39,947 nucleotides of DNA from Methanobrevibacter sp. OttesenSCG-928-I08 (GTDB lineage Archaea > Methanobacteriota > Methanobacteria > Methanobacteriales > Methanobacteriaceae). The stretch spans positions 1 to 39,947 of the forward strand of contig JAJDHW010000003.1 in assembly GCA_030266405.1 (NCBI GenBank), in the 5' to 3' direction. A program made the translations under genes and the position numbers. Below, one piece after another: positions 1 through 8,105 of the stretch. Below the pieces are notes generated by a model that made no database searches, had not been told where the DNA came from, and saw nothing but the letters and a program-made list of their open reading frames with translations. Position 1 is the stretch's first letter, and every line of letters starts with the position of its first letter.

Positions 1-192
1 AACAAAATTTTATTGAATTTTAAATAACTATTTATTCTAAATACAAATCTACAGATTAACTCAAATCAATTAAAAATAGGGATTTCTACAATACCAAATA
101 ATTATTATATTATATATTTTTTATAAACATTAATGATTTATACTACTTTAAATAAATTATTAATTAGACTAATTTTATAATGGGATTAAAGA
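1..192. other. A+T-rich upstream region of coaD
   Basis: No gene is visible here. The stretch is nearly all A/T. It has a TATA-like tract around 105-120 and a weak SD (GGGAT, 182-186) before the coaD ATG. It probably holds the coaD promoter, but no single TATA box is clearly best. The window starts inside this spacer, so the upstream gene is unseen. Confidence 0.5.
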
Positions 193-654
193 ATGGTTAA
201 GACTAAATATAAAAAAGTAGCTGTAGGTGGTACTTTTGATAAATTTCATAAAGGCCATAAAAAACTTTTAGAAACTGCCTTTAATTTAGGTGAAAAAGTT
301 GAAATTGGAGTTACTTCTGATGCTTTTGGAGGATTAAAAGGAACTATTGATCCTTGTCAAAAGAGAATGTCTAATTTAAAATCATTTATATCTAATCAAG
401 GTACTGAATTTAATTTAATGAGATTAGAAGATCCTTATGGGACTACAATTATAGAAGATGATTTTGAAGCTATTGTTGTAAGTGAAGAAACTGAACCAAC
501 AGCTATTGAAATTAATAAAATAAGAAAAAATAAATCAATGGATCCTTTGGATATTATTGTTGTTAGTTTTGTTTTAGCTGATGATGGAACTCCTATTTCA
601 TCTACCCGTATACGTAATGGCGAAATTGATAAAAAAGGTCAATTACTGGACTAA
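193..654 (+). CDS. coaD: Phosphopantetheine adenylyltransferase, archaeal type
   Basis: The predicted enzyme transfers AMP from ATP to 4'-phosphopantetheine to give dephospho-CoA, the penultimate step of cytosolic CoA synthesis. The 153-residue protein has the nucleotidyltransferase signature GGTFDKFHKGH at residues 12-22 (HxGH = H19-H22) and the late ISSTRIR motif at about 135-141, which binds ATP phosphates. Length and motifs fit the archaeal/eukaryotic CoaD branch. The ATG follows a GGGAT-type SD by 6 nt. It appears monocistronic: a T-rich run follows the stop and the next gene has its own TATA box. Confidence 0.93.
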   Translation: MVKTKYKKVAVGGTFDKFHKGHKKLLETAFNLGEKVEIGVTSDAFGGLKGTIDPCQKRMSNLKSFISNQGTEFNLMRLEDPYGTTIIEDDFEAIVVSEETEPTAIEINKIRKNKSMDPLDIIVVSFVLADDGTPISSTRIRNGEIDKKGQLLD

Positions 655-687
655 TTTCTTTTTTTATTCTAAAATCAAATCGACATG

Positions 688-695
688 TTTATATA
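688..695 (+). promoter_or_regulatory. TATA box of the ferredoxin-polyferredoxin operon
   Basis: A perfect TTTATATA octamer, the methanogen TATA consensus. Its expected start site is near 718, leaving a leader of about 33 nt that contains the SD GAGGTGAT (740-747). Position and match are seen in the sequence; promoter activity is inferred. Confidence 0.65.
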
Positions 696-750
696 TTCAC
701 TTCGTTAGATTAATATTTATAATGGATTTATTTCATTTTGAGGTGATTTG

Positions 751-942
751 ATGACAGTGAGTATTAACTCTGAAAAATGTGGAAATATTGCTAATTGTCC
801 TGGTGAAGGTTTATGTATTAAATTATGTGAACAAGGGGCTTTAATTGATGATAATGGCAATTTAATAGTTGTTGATGAGAATTGTGATGATTGTGATTTA
901 TGTATTGCAAATTGTCCTAATCAAGCTATTACTAAGGGGTAG
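751..942 (+). CDS. Small ferredoxin, two [4Fe-4S] clusters, one with unusual spacing
   Basis: A 63-residue iron-sulfur protein, presumably a cytosolic electron carrier. The second cluster is classical: C45-x2-C48-x2-C51-x3-C55-P. The first has wide spacing: C10-x5-C16-x5-C22-x3-C26. I chose the ATG at 751 over the in-frame TTG at 748 because GAGGTGAT (740-747) sits 3 nt from the ATG. The stop lies 8 nt before the polyferredoxin start, so the two are almost certainly cotranscribed and probably share electrons. The redox partner cannot be named from this window. Confidence 0.82.
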   Translation: MTVSINSEKCGNIANCPGEGLCIKLCEQGALIDDNGNLIVVDENCDDCDLCIANCPNQAITKG

Positions 943-950
943 TGATTTTT

Positions 951-1955
951 ATGGTATCTATTATTCGTAAAGGAGTAGAAAATAGGAAATTGGTACATAA
1001 AAATGAAAGATGTGTTGGATGTGGTATATGTTCTGAAACTTGTCCCACATCGGCTTTAAATTTAGGTCCAGTTTTACCAATAGCTAGAGGTTTATTAGAA
1101 ATGGACTATATTAAAATAAATGATAAGAATTGCGTATTATGTGGTTTATGTTCATTTGCATGTCCTTTTGAAGCTATTGTATTTAATATTAATGGTGATG
1201 AAGCTAAAGATTTCCAAAATTATCCTAACTGGGATGATGGAACTCAAATTGATAAAAACGAATGTATTTTCTGTGGAAAATGTGAAAATAATTGCCCAAG
1301 AGATGCAATAATAATTAATAGGCAATTACCTGATGTTAAAGATCTTGTAAGAGGAGAAGCAAAAACAGAAAATGATAAATGTATTAATTGTAAAATTTGT
1401 GAGGAAATGTGTCCCTCTGATGCAATAACTATTGAAACTGATGTCACTAATATTAATGCTACTGAAATTCTAATTGATGAAAATAAATGTATTTATTGTA
1501 AAATTTGTCAAAGAGCTTGTCCTGAAAATGCTATTAAAATTTTCTGCACTACTTGTATGAACTCAGATGATATTCCTAAAGTTGAAATAACTGGAGATAT
1601 TTTTTTAGATGAGGATATTTGCATAAATTGTAGTTGGTGTGAACATGTGTGTCCTACAAATGCAGTTACTACAGTTAAACCATTTGAAGGTGAGATATTT
1701 CGAAGAGATGATGTGGAAGAAGATCTTATTTGTAAAGGAGATTCTTGTCATGCTTGTTTAGATGTTTGTCCTTGTAATGCAGTAGAAATTATTAATAATA
1801 AATCTTCAATAAATCCTGATTTTTGTGTTCTTTGTGGAGCATGTCAAAAAGCTTGCCCTCAAAATATATTAGAAGTTAAAAGAACATCAATGAAATTAAA
1901 TAATATCAAGTCAGAAGCTTGGCAAAATATTTTAGGGTCTATTATTGGTAAATAG
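951..1955 (+). CDS. Polyferredoxin with eight [4Fe-4S] motifs
   Basis: A 334-residue electron-wire protein built of ferredoxin repeats. Seven motifs are regular CxxCxxCxxxCP. The seventh in order is CKGDSCHACLDVCP (C-x4-C-x2-C-x3-C). An extra CTTC pair lies between motifs five and six. Cluster number and length match the FwdF class of formylmethanofuran dehydrogenase polyferredoxins and resemble Eha/Ehb/MvhB polyferredoxins. No hydrogenase or fwd gene is next to it, so the partner is unknown. I chose the ATG at 951 (after GGGGTAGTGAT) over the upstream in-frame GTG at 942. The gene ends at a strong hairpin/T-run terminator. Confidence 0.85.
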   Translation: MVSIIRKGVENRKLVHKNERCVGCGICSETCPTSALNLGPVLPIARGLLEMDYIKINDKNCVLCGLCSFACPFEAIVFNINGDEAKDFQNYPNWDDGTQIDKNECIFCGKCENNCPRDAIIINRQLPDVKDLVRGEAKTENDKCINCKICEEMCPSDAITIETDVTNINATEILIDENKCIYCKICQRACPENAIKIFCTTCMNSDDIPKVEITGDIFLDEDICINCSWCEHVCPTNAVTTVKPFEGEIFRRDDVEEDLICKGDSCHACLDVCPCNAVEIINNKSSINPDFCVLCGACQKACPQNILEVKRTSMKLNNIKSEAWQNILGSIIGK

Positions 1956-1980
1956 ATTTCATTTTGATAGAATTAGTTGA

Positions 1981-2017
1981 TAAGGGAAGTAAGTTCTTCC
2001 CTTAGCATCTTTTTTTT
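1981..2017 (+). terminator. Intrinsic-type terminator of the polyferredoxin operon
   Basis: A perfect 9-bp stem, TAAGGGAAG (1981-1989) with CTTCCCTTA (1996-2004) and a 6-nt loop, followed by eight T (2010-2017). It starts 25 nt after the polyferredoxin stop and faces the convergent VOC gene. Archaeal termination usually needs only the T-run, so the GC-containing stem is notable. Confidence 0.75.
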
Positions 2018-2038
2018 AAATAAAAAATTTTTTTTTCT

Positions 2039-2386
2039 TTAATCGTGTTGGACTAAAACAATATTAATTCCATTTGGATCATGTAATAAAGCCATAGTTC
2101 CAACACTAATTTTTGTAGGTTCTAATATGAATTTAACTCCTTTACTTTTTAATTTTTCTACTTCATTATCTATATCTTCTACATCGATTCCTACAGAATA
2201 AAGACCTATATCATTTACTTTATCTTGTATTAATTCTATCATTGAGTCTCCTTCACCTTTTATTAATGTTATTTTAGCTTGGGGAAGATCATATTCACTG
2301 TCTATTTCAAAATCTAAAACTTCTGTATAAAATTTCACGGATTCTTCCATATCTTTAATAATCATTGTATTATATTTAATCTTCAT
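2039..2386 (-). CDS. VOC-fold (glyoxalase-like) protein, metal ligands mostly missing
   Basis: A 115-residue vicinal-oxygen-chelate protein with two beta-alpha-beta-beta-beta modules: residues about 4-55 and 62-113, each with the 'DMEESVKFYTEVLDFE' or 'DIDNEVEKLKSKG' helix, plus the DPNG turn near the C-terminus. Of the four usual metal ligands only the Glu of 'MIELIQ' is kept. The N-terminal His position reads Y/N, the module-2 His reads Y, and the final Glu reads V ('INIVLVQ'). A metal-free binding or resistance-like role is therefore more likely than glyoxalase I activity. The ATG follows TTGGTGATTTA. Substrate unknown. Confidence 0.8.
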   Translation of the reverse strand: MKIKYNTMIIKDMEESVKFYTEVLDFEIDSEYDLPQAKITLIKGEGDSMIELIQDKVNDIGLYSVGIDVEDIDNEVEKLKSKGVKFILEPTKISVGTMALLHDPNGINIVLVQHD

Positions 2387-2466
2387 TAAATCACCAATTA
2401 ATTAATATTATTTTTTTTTAAAATAAAAATTTCTATAGCTTAATGAAAATTTAAATATGGATATTT

Positions 2467-2649
2467 CTAAATTTTATTTAATATATGGTTACGTTGTACC
2501 TCAAGAACATTTTTTAAGCTTTTTTCAATAGAATTTGATATATTTAATATATATGATGATACTATAAGCACTATGACTATTATACCTCCAAGTAATAAGA
2601 TCATTTCCGCACTACTTTGTCCGCTTTTTTCATAAAATAATTTATTCAT
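2467..2649 (-). CDS. Class III signal-peptide pilin-like protein
   Basis: A 60-residue protein with the archaeal class III prepilin signature GQSSAEMILLLGG at about residues 10-22 (QxSxEx3L), followed by a hydrophobic helix of about 20 residues. In methanogens such proteins (DUF361) are cleaved by the EppA peptidase before the conserved Gln and assemble into pili. A short basic segment precedes the site and a polar tail follows. It starts 10 nt after its upstream partner's stop, so the two form an operon. Its SD (AAAGATAAT) is weak, suggesting translational coupling. Confidence 0.85.
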   Translation of the reverse strand: MNKLFYEKSGQSSAEMILLLGGIIVIVLIVSSYILNISNSIEKSLKNVLEVQRNHILNKI

Positions 2650-2659
2650 TTTATTATCT

Positions 2660-2854
2660 TTAAGTAAAGTTCATTGCTTGGCGAATGTTGCCTACATCAT
2701 CACTAGCATTTATATTTGCAGTACTTCCTTCAAAATAAGATCGATATATTAATAATGCAGCTATTGCAATTACTATTACTCCTCCAAACAATAAGATATA
2801 TTCTGCAGCTCCTTGTCCTGAATTTTCATTTTTTAAATCTTTAAAGAAATTCAT
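2660..2854 (-). CDS. Class III signal-peptide pilin-like protein (first gene of the pair)
   Basis: A 64-residue prepilin-like protein with the motif [13 protein letters not shown] and a long hydrophobic helix ([11 protein letters not shown]), then a polar tail of about 25 residues. The +1 Gln and the Glu at +5 follow the QxSxExxxL EppA rule, with Gly-Ala in place of the Ser position. I start it at the ATG at 2854, not the in-frame ATG at 2866, because a GGTG SD lies just upstream of the internal ATG. The two proteins differ in their tails and may be distinct pilin subunits. No assembly ATPase or EppA gene lies nearby. Confidence 0.85.
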   Translation of the reverse strand: MNFFKDLKNENSGQGAAEYILLFGGVIVIAIAALLIYRSYFEGSTANINASDDVGNIRQAMNFT

Positions 2855-3096
2855 TTTTAACACCATCTATACTTAGTTTTATAAATATATTAATATTACT
2901 AAAGTGTGAAAAAGTATTATTTCATATTTGTTTTTTTTTTATTTTTCATTTTAATTTATAATAAATCATTAAAAAAACATTAAATTTATAAATAAAGGAA
3001 TAAATATTCTTATAATATATAATTAAGTATATTTATTTAATAACCACATTTTAATTAGGTTTATTATCATAGTGGAATTTTTAATAGGGTGAAAAA
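2855..3096. other. Divergent intergenic region, pilin pair and membrane protein
   Basis: No gene is visible. The region has a T-run (about 2930-2942) and TATA-like tracts for both directions: TATATTTATAAAA read on the minus strand around 2877-2890 for the pilins, and TATAATATATAAT/GTATATTTATTTAAT at 3012-3042 for the rightward gene. Exact start sites cannot be fixed by eye. Confidence 0.45.
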
Positions 3097-4209
3097 GTGA
3101 GCAAGTCAACAAAAATAATTTCAGGAACTTTATTATTAATAATTGGTGCAGTTATAGTGTTCCAAAGTATGGCTCTTAATTTAATCGAAATTATATTGCT
3201 ATTGGGATTTGTATTAGCCGTTGTAGGAGTAATTTTAATCATATGGGCTTTCATTGACATACCGGGAATAGCTGAAACAGATGTTTTAAAAGAGATTGTT
3301 CCTTCATCTAATGAGAAAAAAAGTTCTTCTCCATTAAAAGTTCCAAAAACTAATAATAATATTTCTAATAATAAATCTAAGAAAAAAATTAAAAATAGTA
3401 TTCCTAAATTTAATCCTAAAGATACAAGAAACACTGAAAGAGTTGATCCTGTAATTGATTCAAGTAATTCTAAAGCTGTTTTAAAAGTTACTGAAGAAGA
3501 TGATACTCCAAGTTTCGAAGACAATCAACTACGTTTTACTCCTAATTATGAAAAACCTGTTAGAGTTACAAGAAAACCTAAAAAAAGAAGTGAACGTATC
3601 GAAGAAGAGATATTTAATAAAGATTTAGATAAAACAAATGATATTAAGAGAGCTTTAAATGAAAATGTCTTTGAAGAAAAACCTAAATCTCCAATAAAAC
3701 CAGATAATTTATCTCCTCGGGATATAAAAATTGATGTAAACAATCCTGAATCATTACCTGTTCCTGAAATGCTTAAAAGTTTTGTAGTAACAGATCGAGG
3801 AACTATCACATCTGATGAAGCTTTTAATGACTTAACTATTCAAGCACGTAATGATATTATGTTAGAAATTCCTAATTTAAAAGATTTAAATGATAGATTT
3901 TTATCATATATTCCTACAATTCATTCTAGAATTATCATTGAAGAGTTTGATGTAAGTAATACATCATATGTTTTATTATTATCTTCTCTAATTAAACAAA
4001 ATGTTCAAATAAGAACATTACCTAAAATAGAAATTATTAATTTAATTACAGATAATTATGCTATGATTATTTCAGATAATTTAACAGATGCTGATGTAGA
4101 ATTTGGTGCAGTTTATACAGACTTTTCAGAGATTCAAGAAATTAATCAAATGTTTGAAAAGTCATGGAACTTAGCTAAAGAAATTGATAGAAATATTATA
4201 AAAAATTAA
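3097..4209 (+). CDS. Membrane-anchored protein, two N-terminal helices, C-terminal conserved domain
   Basis: A 370-residue protein with two transmembrane helices at about residues 7-24 and 29-53, a long polar Lys/Asn/Ser/Glu-rich linker (about 60-220), and a folded C-terminal domain (about 225-370). That last domain starts FVVTDRGTITSDEAFNDLTIQARNDI (shortened here) and alternates beta strands and helices, reminiscent of phospholipase D-like/TrmB-C folds; this is only a resemblance, and no HKD motif is present. The start is GTG, supported by GGGTGA 5 nt upstream. The UPF0173 hydrolase starts 9 nt after its stop, so they are likely one operon. Function unknown. Confidence 0.72.
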   Translation: MSKSTKIISGTLLLIIGAVIVFQSMALNLIEIILLLGFVLAVVGVILIIWAFIDIPGIAETDVLKEIVPSSNEKKSSSPLKVPKTNNNISNNKSKKKIKNSIPKFNPKDTRNTERVDPVIDSSNSKAVLKVTEEDDTPSFEDNQLRFTPNYEKPVRVTRKPKKRSERIEEEIFNKDLDKTNDIKRALNENVFEEKPKSPIKPDNLSPRDIKIDVNNPESLPVPEMLKSFVVTDRGTITSDEAFNDLTIQARNDIMLEIPNLKDLNDRFLSYIPTIHSRIIIEEFDVSNTSYVLLLSSLIKQNVQIRTLPKIEIINLITDNYAMIISDNLTDADVEFGAVYTDFSEIQEINQMFEKSWNLAKEIDRNIIKN

Positions 4210-4218
4210 GGTGATTTT

Positions 4219-4938
4219 ATGGAAATTAGATGGCTTGGACATTCAGCTTTTGAAATTACAAGTGATAAAGGAATTAAAATTTTAATCGATCCATTTATAA
4301 GTAATAATCCCTCATGTCAAGTACCTGTTGAAGAGTTAAATCCTGATTTAATTTGTGTTACTCATGGGCATGTTGATCATTTTGGAGATGCAATGGAAAT
4401 ATCTAATTCTCAATCTGTTCCAGTAGTAGCTAATCATGAAATATCATTATATTTATCAAATCAAGGAATTGAAAATGTCAGTATGAATATTGGAGGTTCT
4501 ATTGTTTTTAGAGATATTAAAATTACAATGCTTGATGCAAAACACTCCTCTGATATTGATTTTGTTGAAGATACTATTCCTGGAGGAAGTGCAGCTAGCT
4601 TTTTAATTACTCTTGAAGATGGAACTAAAATTTTCCATAGTGGAGATACTGGACTATTTAGAGATATGGAAACTGTTATAGGAGAGATATATAAACCAGA
4701 TATAGCTATTGTCCCTATTGGTGATAAATTTACTATGGGTCCTTTTGAAGGAGCTTTAGCTACAATGTGGTTAAATCCTAAACTAGCTATTCCTATGCAT
4801 TATGATACTTATCCTGTTATTGAACAAGATCCTTTAGTTTATTCTAATTTCGTAAAACAATTAAATCCTAAAATTGATGTATTGGTTTTAAATTCTGGTG
4901 AGTTTTACGAATATAACTTCGAAAGTTATGAAGAATAA
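4219..4938 (+). CDS. UPF0173 metal-dependent hydrolase (metallo-beta-lactamase fold)
   Basis: A 239-residue cytosolic protein of the UPF0173/YtkL-like family. It opens with the family start MEIRWLGHSAFEI, has the zinc motif THGHVDH at residues 48-54 (HxHxDH complete), a later GGSAA segment, HSGDTG carrying the bridging Asp, and 'MHYDTYP' carrying the last His. All ligands of a dinuclear centre are present, so it should be active. The physiological substrate of the family is not established. SD AAGGTGAT precedes the ATG. It converges on rqcH with only 8 nt between stops. Confidence 0.9.
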   Translation: MEIRWLGHSAFEITSDKGIKILIDPFISNNPSCQVPVEELNPDLICVTHGHVDHFGDAMEISNSQSVPVVANHEISLYLSNQGIENVSMNIGGSIVFRDIKITMLDAKHSSDIDFVEDTIPGGSAASFLITLEDGTKIFHSGDTGLFRDMETVIGEIYKPDIAIVPIGDKFTMGPFEGALATMWLNPKLAIPMHYDTYPVIEQDPLVYSNFVKQLNPKIDVLVLNSGEFYEYNFESYEE

Positions 4939-4946
4939 ATTAAATT

Positions 4947-6944
4947 TTATTTTTTATTTTCAAATCTTTTTCTTGTATGATAATCTTCATCAATATCACA
5001 TTTTCCAGAAGGTAAGACTCGAACAATATCATCTAAATCTAATAAATTATCTTCATTAATTTTATGTAATATCTTTTTAGCTATAGCTTCTTTTTTCATA
5101 TATCCTGGTTTTAATACTATGTAATTATCTGTGTGTGCTTCAACAGATTCTACAGGTCCTGCCATTACTCGTTTTCCTTCATAATTTACAATTCCAATAG
5201 CTATTTGTAATTTTGCACTTCTTATAAAATTCCTATTTCCTCTTATAATAAATGCTCCTTTTGGTAAAAATTCTCCAGGTTCAGGTGTTTTTGAAACTTG
5301 GTCTGGATGGACCCAAAAAACATCCTGTGTTGTGTAACCTTTTGACCAAGCAGTTGAAAATGATGCTGCAAAGATAGCTGATTCTTTAAGCAGATTATCA
5401 TTTAATGAATTGTTTTCTAATTTTATGACAACTGAACTTGCTCCATGTATATCTGCATGTAAATAAATATCATTTTTATCTAAATATTTCTTAACAATTG
5501 ATTCATTAGTACCTGCATCTCTTCCAGATATAACTAAAATATCTTCAGGTGTAATAAACCATCTTAATTTTTCATACCACTTTAAATCTTTCTTAACTCT
5601 TTTTTTAGGAACTGCTATATTTTCCATAGCTATATCTTTTTTCTCAGTAATGTCTTTTAGTTGTTTTTCAGTGTTTTCAATAGCTATTAATGCACCTTTA
5701 ATTTTCTTTTTAGATTTTTTAGCTTTTTCATAATAAATTTCAGCATTTTCTGGAATTGTTTTTTGAGGATCTATAGATATTTTTTCATTTTCAATATCTA
5801 AAACTAAATTACCTAACTTATCCATAGATTCAAAAACTTGTGCTTCATTTAATCCTTCTTTTTTAGCCTTTTTTAAAGTATTTGAAATTTCACTCCAAGA
5901 ATATTGTTTATCTCGTGCACTTAAAACTACATTTATCACATTTTCAATTAAAGGATAATTTGAATAAATTATCTCTCCTTTCTTTTGTGAAATTTCAATA
6001 GTATCTTCAAAACCTTGTAATGTTTCTTTTTGAAGTTTAAGTCTTTTTGAATATTTTTTGACTTTTTTATTCCATGCAGCTTCTTTAACACCTTTAATGT
6101 CTTGATTTACTCTTTTAGAATAAAATTCATCACATGCAACATTAAAACTATCGTAATATTCTTTTTCTGCATTTTCATATTGGATTAAATCGATTGGAAC
6201 AACATCTTCTTTTGTACCTTTAATAATTTGAGGTTTAAATTCATCTTCTTTTAAAGGTTTAAACACTTCTAAAAAACTATTATAAATTTCTTCAATTTCA
6301 TCATCACTTAAATCAGAAGATAATTTCTTTTTATCAATATTTTTAGTTTTTAGGATAACTTCTTCTGCATATAAACTACCGAGTCCATTCATAGCTAATG
6401 TTCTAACAATATCAGTTTCAGAATCTTTAAAAATTTTTTTTAATTCATCTTTTTCTAAGTTTATAGAATTAATTCCACGTTTTGGAGGATATTTATATTC
6501 AATTTTTGAACTTATATCTCTATCACTTAATCGTTTCCTTTTTAGAGGCATTATTATGTTATCTTCATCATCTAAAAGTATTATATTTCCTTTATCAAAC
6601 AATTCAATAATTATTGTGTAAATTTTATCTTTTTTAAATTTTAATTCAATAATTCTATCAAAATTATGTTGTTTTATACTGACTACATTTGCTCCTTTAA
6701 GTCTTTTTCTTAAAAGCATAGGAAATGATGGGGGGGTTGTAGGATTTTCAAGAGGATATTGACTTGTATGCATTCTAACACCTGCTTGAAATACAACATC
6801 TACACGTCCAGTTCCTGATTTATGAAATCTCATTACAACAGTATCTTTTGTAGGTTGAAAAGATTTATCTACTCGAGCTCCTTCTAAAAAATCACTTAAT
6901 TCATTACATATTGCATATATGTCAACATTTGACATTGATTTCAT
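4947..6944 (-). CDS. rqcH: Ribosome quality-control factor, Rqc2/NEMF/RqcH family
   Basis: A 665-residue NFACT protein. Relatives bind stalled large ribosomal subunits with peptidyl-tRNA and recruit tRNA-Ala to add C-terminal tails to the nascent chain. The NFACT-N domain (about 1-250) keeps the catalytic-type Asp-Arg pair (D96-R97 in HNFDRIIEL). A helical, coiled-coil Lys/Glu-rich middle spans about 280-455. The NFACT-R domain starts at about 458 (KWYEKLRWF, then ISGRDAGTNE, DIHGASSVV). It is often annotated as fibronectin-binding protein, which is misleading here. The ATG at 6944 follows AGGTG. The gene is monocistronic. Confidence 0.92.
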   Translation of the reverse strand: MKSMSNVDIYAICNELSDFLEGARVDKSFQPTKDTVVMRFHKSGTGRVDVVFQAGVRMHTSQYPLENPTTPPSFPMLLRKRLKGANVVSIKQHNFDRIIELKFKKDKIYTIIIELFDKGNIILLDDEDNIIMPLKRKRLSDRDISSKIEYKYPPKRGINSINLEKDELKKIFKDSETDIVRTLAMNGLGSLYAEEVILKTKNIDKKKLSSDLSDDEIEEIYNSFLEVFKPLKEDEFKPQIIKGTKEDVVPIDLIQYENAEKEYYDSFNVACDEFYSKRVNQDIKGVKEAAWNKKVKKYSKRLKLQKETLQGFEDTIEISQKKGEIIYSNYPLIENVINVVLSARDKQYSWSEISNTLKKAKKEGLNEAQVFESMDKLGNLVLDIENEKISIDPQKTIPENAEIYYEKAKKSKKKIKGALIAIENTEKQLKDITEKKDIAMENIAVPKKRVKKDLKWYEKLRWFITPEDILVISGRDAGTNESIVKKYLDKNDIYLHADIHGASSVVIKLENNSLNDNLLKESAIFAASFSTAWSKGYTTQDVFWVHPDQVSKTPEPGEFLPKGAFIIRGNRNFIRSAKLQIAIGIVNYEGKRVMAGPVESVEAHTDNYIVLKPGYMKKEAIAKKILHKINEDNLLDLDDIVRVLPSGKCDIDEDYHTRKRFENKK

Positions 6945-7080
6945 TTTTACACCTATTTTTTAGTATAATAATATATTTAATTCTTTTAATATATAGTGTA
7001 ATGCTTTTTAAAAATAGTTTGTATAAAAATTAAGATTTATTAAAAAAAGAAAAAATAGAATAAAAGAAAATAATTATCTT
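6945..7080. other. Spacer between adhesin stop and rqcH start
   Basis: No gene is visible. Read on the minus strand, the sequence just after the adhesin stop holds several T-runs (about 7025-7070), the usual archaeal termination signal. A TATA-like tract for rqcH lies around 6965-6985. Confidence 0.4.
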
Positions 7081-8105
7081 TTATTCAAATACGTTTACAA
7101 TATTAGATGTTGAATAACCATTCCAAGTAGCTGTTGCAATGTAGCTATCTGGAATTAAATTAATATCCAATTTAGCTATTCCATTACTATCACTTGCTTT
7201 GTAATACATTACTCCATTAATGTTTATTTCGACTGTTTCACCTTCTAATGGATTTCCTTGCCTATCAAGAACTTTAACTTCATAAGCTTTAGATTCATTA
7301 AAAGTTTTATTTAAATCAGAGCCTTTAAGTGTTTCTAAAACAACAATGTTATTACTAATGCTTAAACCAGTATCTAATGTTGCAGTTATAATGTATTTGC
7401 CTGGGTTTAAATTAATGTTTAATTTAGCTATTCCTGCACTGTTTGTAATTTTAGTATACATTTCACCGTTAATATTAAATGTAACCTTTCTATTTGCAGA
7501 AGGATTACCTTCCTCATCTAAAACAATAACTTCATATGGGGTGTCATTTCTATAATGTTTTGTAATATCTGTGGCATTTAGTGTAGATAAAACTACTATG
7601 TTATTGCTCCATTGTAATCCATCTTTAAGATTAGTAACAGTAACTATGTATTTGCCTGGGTTTAAATTAATGTTTAATGTAACTATTCCTGCACTGTTTG
7701 TATTTTTAGTATATATTATGCCATTAATATTAAATGTAACTTCTTGATTAGCTACTATGTTTCCTTTTCCATCTAAAACAGTAATTTGGTATTGTGTATC
7801 ATTTAAATGATGTTTTACTAAATCTTCACCTTCAATAGTTGAAAATACTTCAATATTATTAGTAACTGTAAGATTACCTTCAGGAGATTCATATGTTGCA
7901 CTTACTTCATAAATACCTGGATTATAATTAATATTAACGCTTACTTCTCCATTTTCATCAGTTGTCGCAGTTCTTTTAACACCATTTAATATTAAATTAA
8001 TAGGTGCATTAGCTATAACTCTACCATCGATGTGTTTTAATACAATAACATATTGTGTTCCATTTTTATAATATAATGTGATGTCTTTACCTAAAATAGC
8101 ATAGT
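7081..8105 (-). repeat. Four Ig/Big_1-like repeats at the adhesin C-terminus
   Basis: Four homologous modules of about 85-88 codons. The two middle ones are almost identical in part: 7393-7447 and 7648-7702 differ at only 2 of 55 positions and are offset by exactly 255 nt. This points to recent duplication or gene conversion. Confidence 0.8.

Noticed and set aside
3081-3809. Open frames on the minus strand (147 and 87 codons) opposite the two-helix membrane protein
   Set aside because: They lie fully inside a real gene, have no SD, and their composition mirrors the opposite strand.
4947-6944. Annotation as fibronectin-binding adhesin
   Set aside because: There is no signal peptide; the NFACT-N DR pair, coiled coil and NFACT-R domain identify a ribosome quality-control protein.
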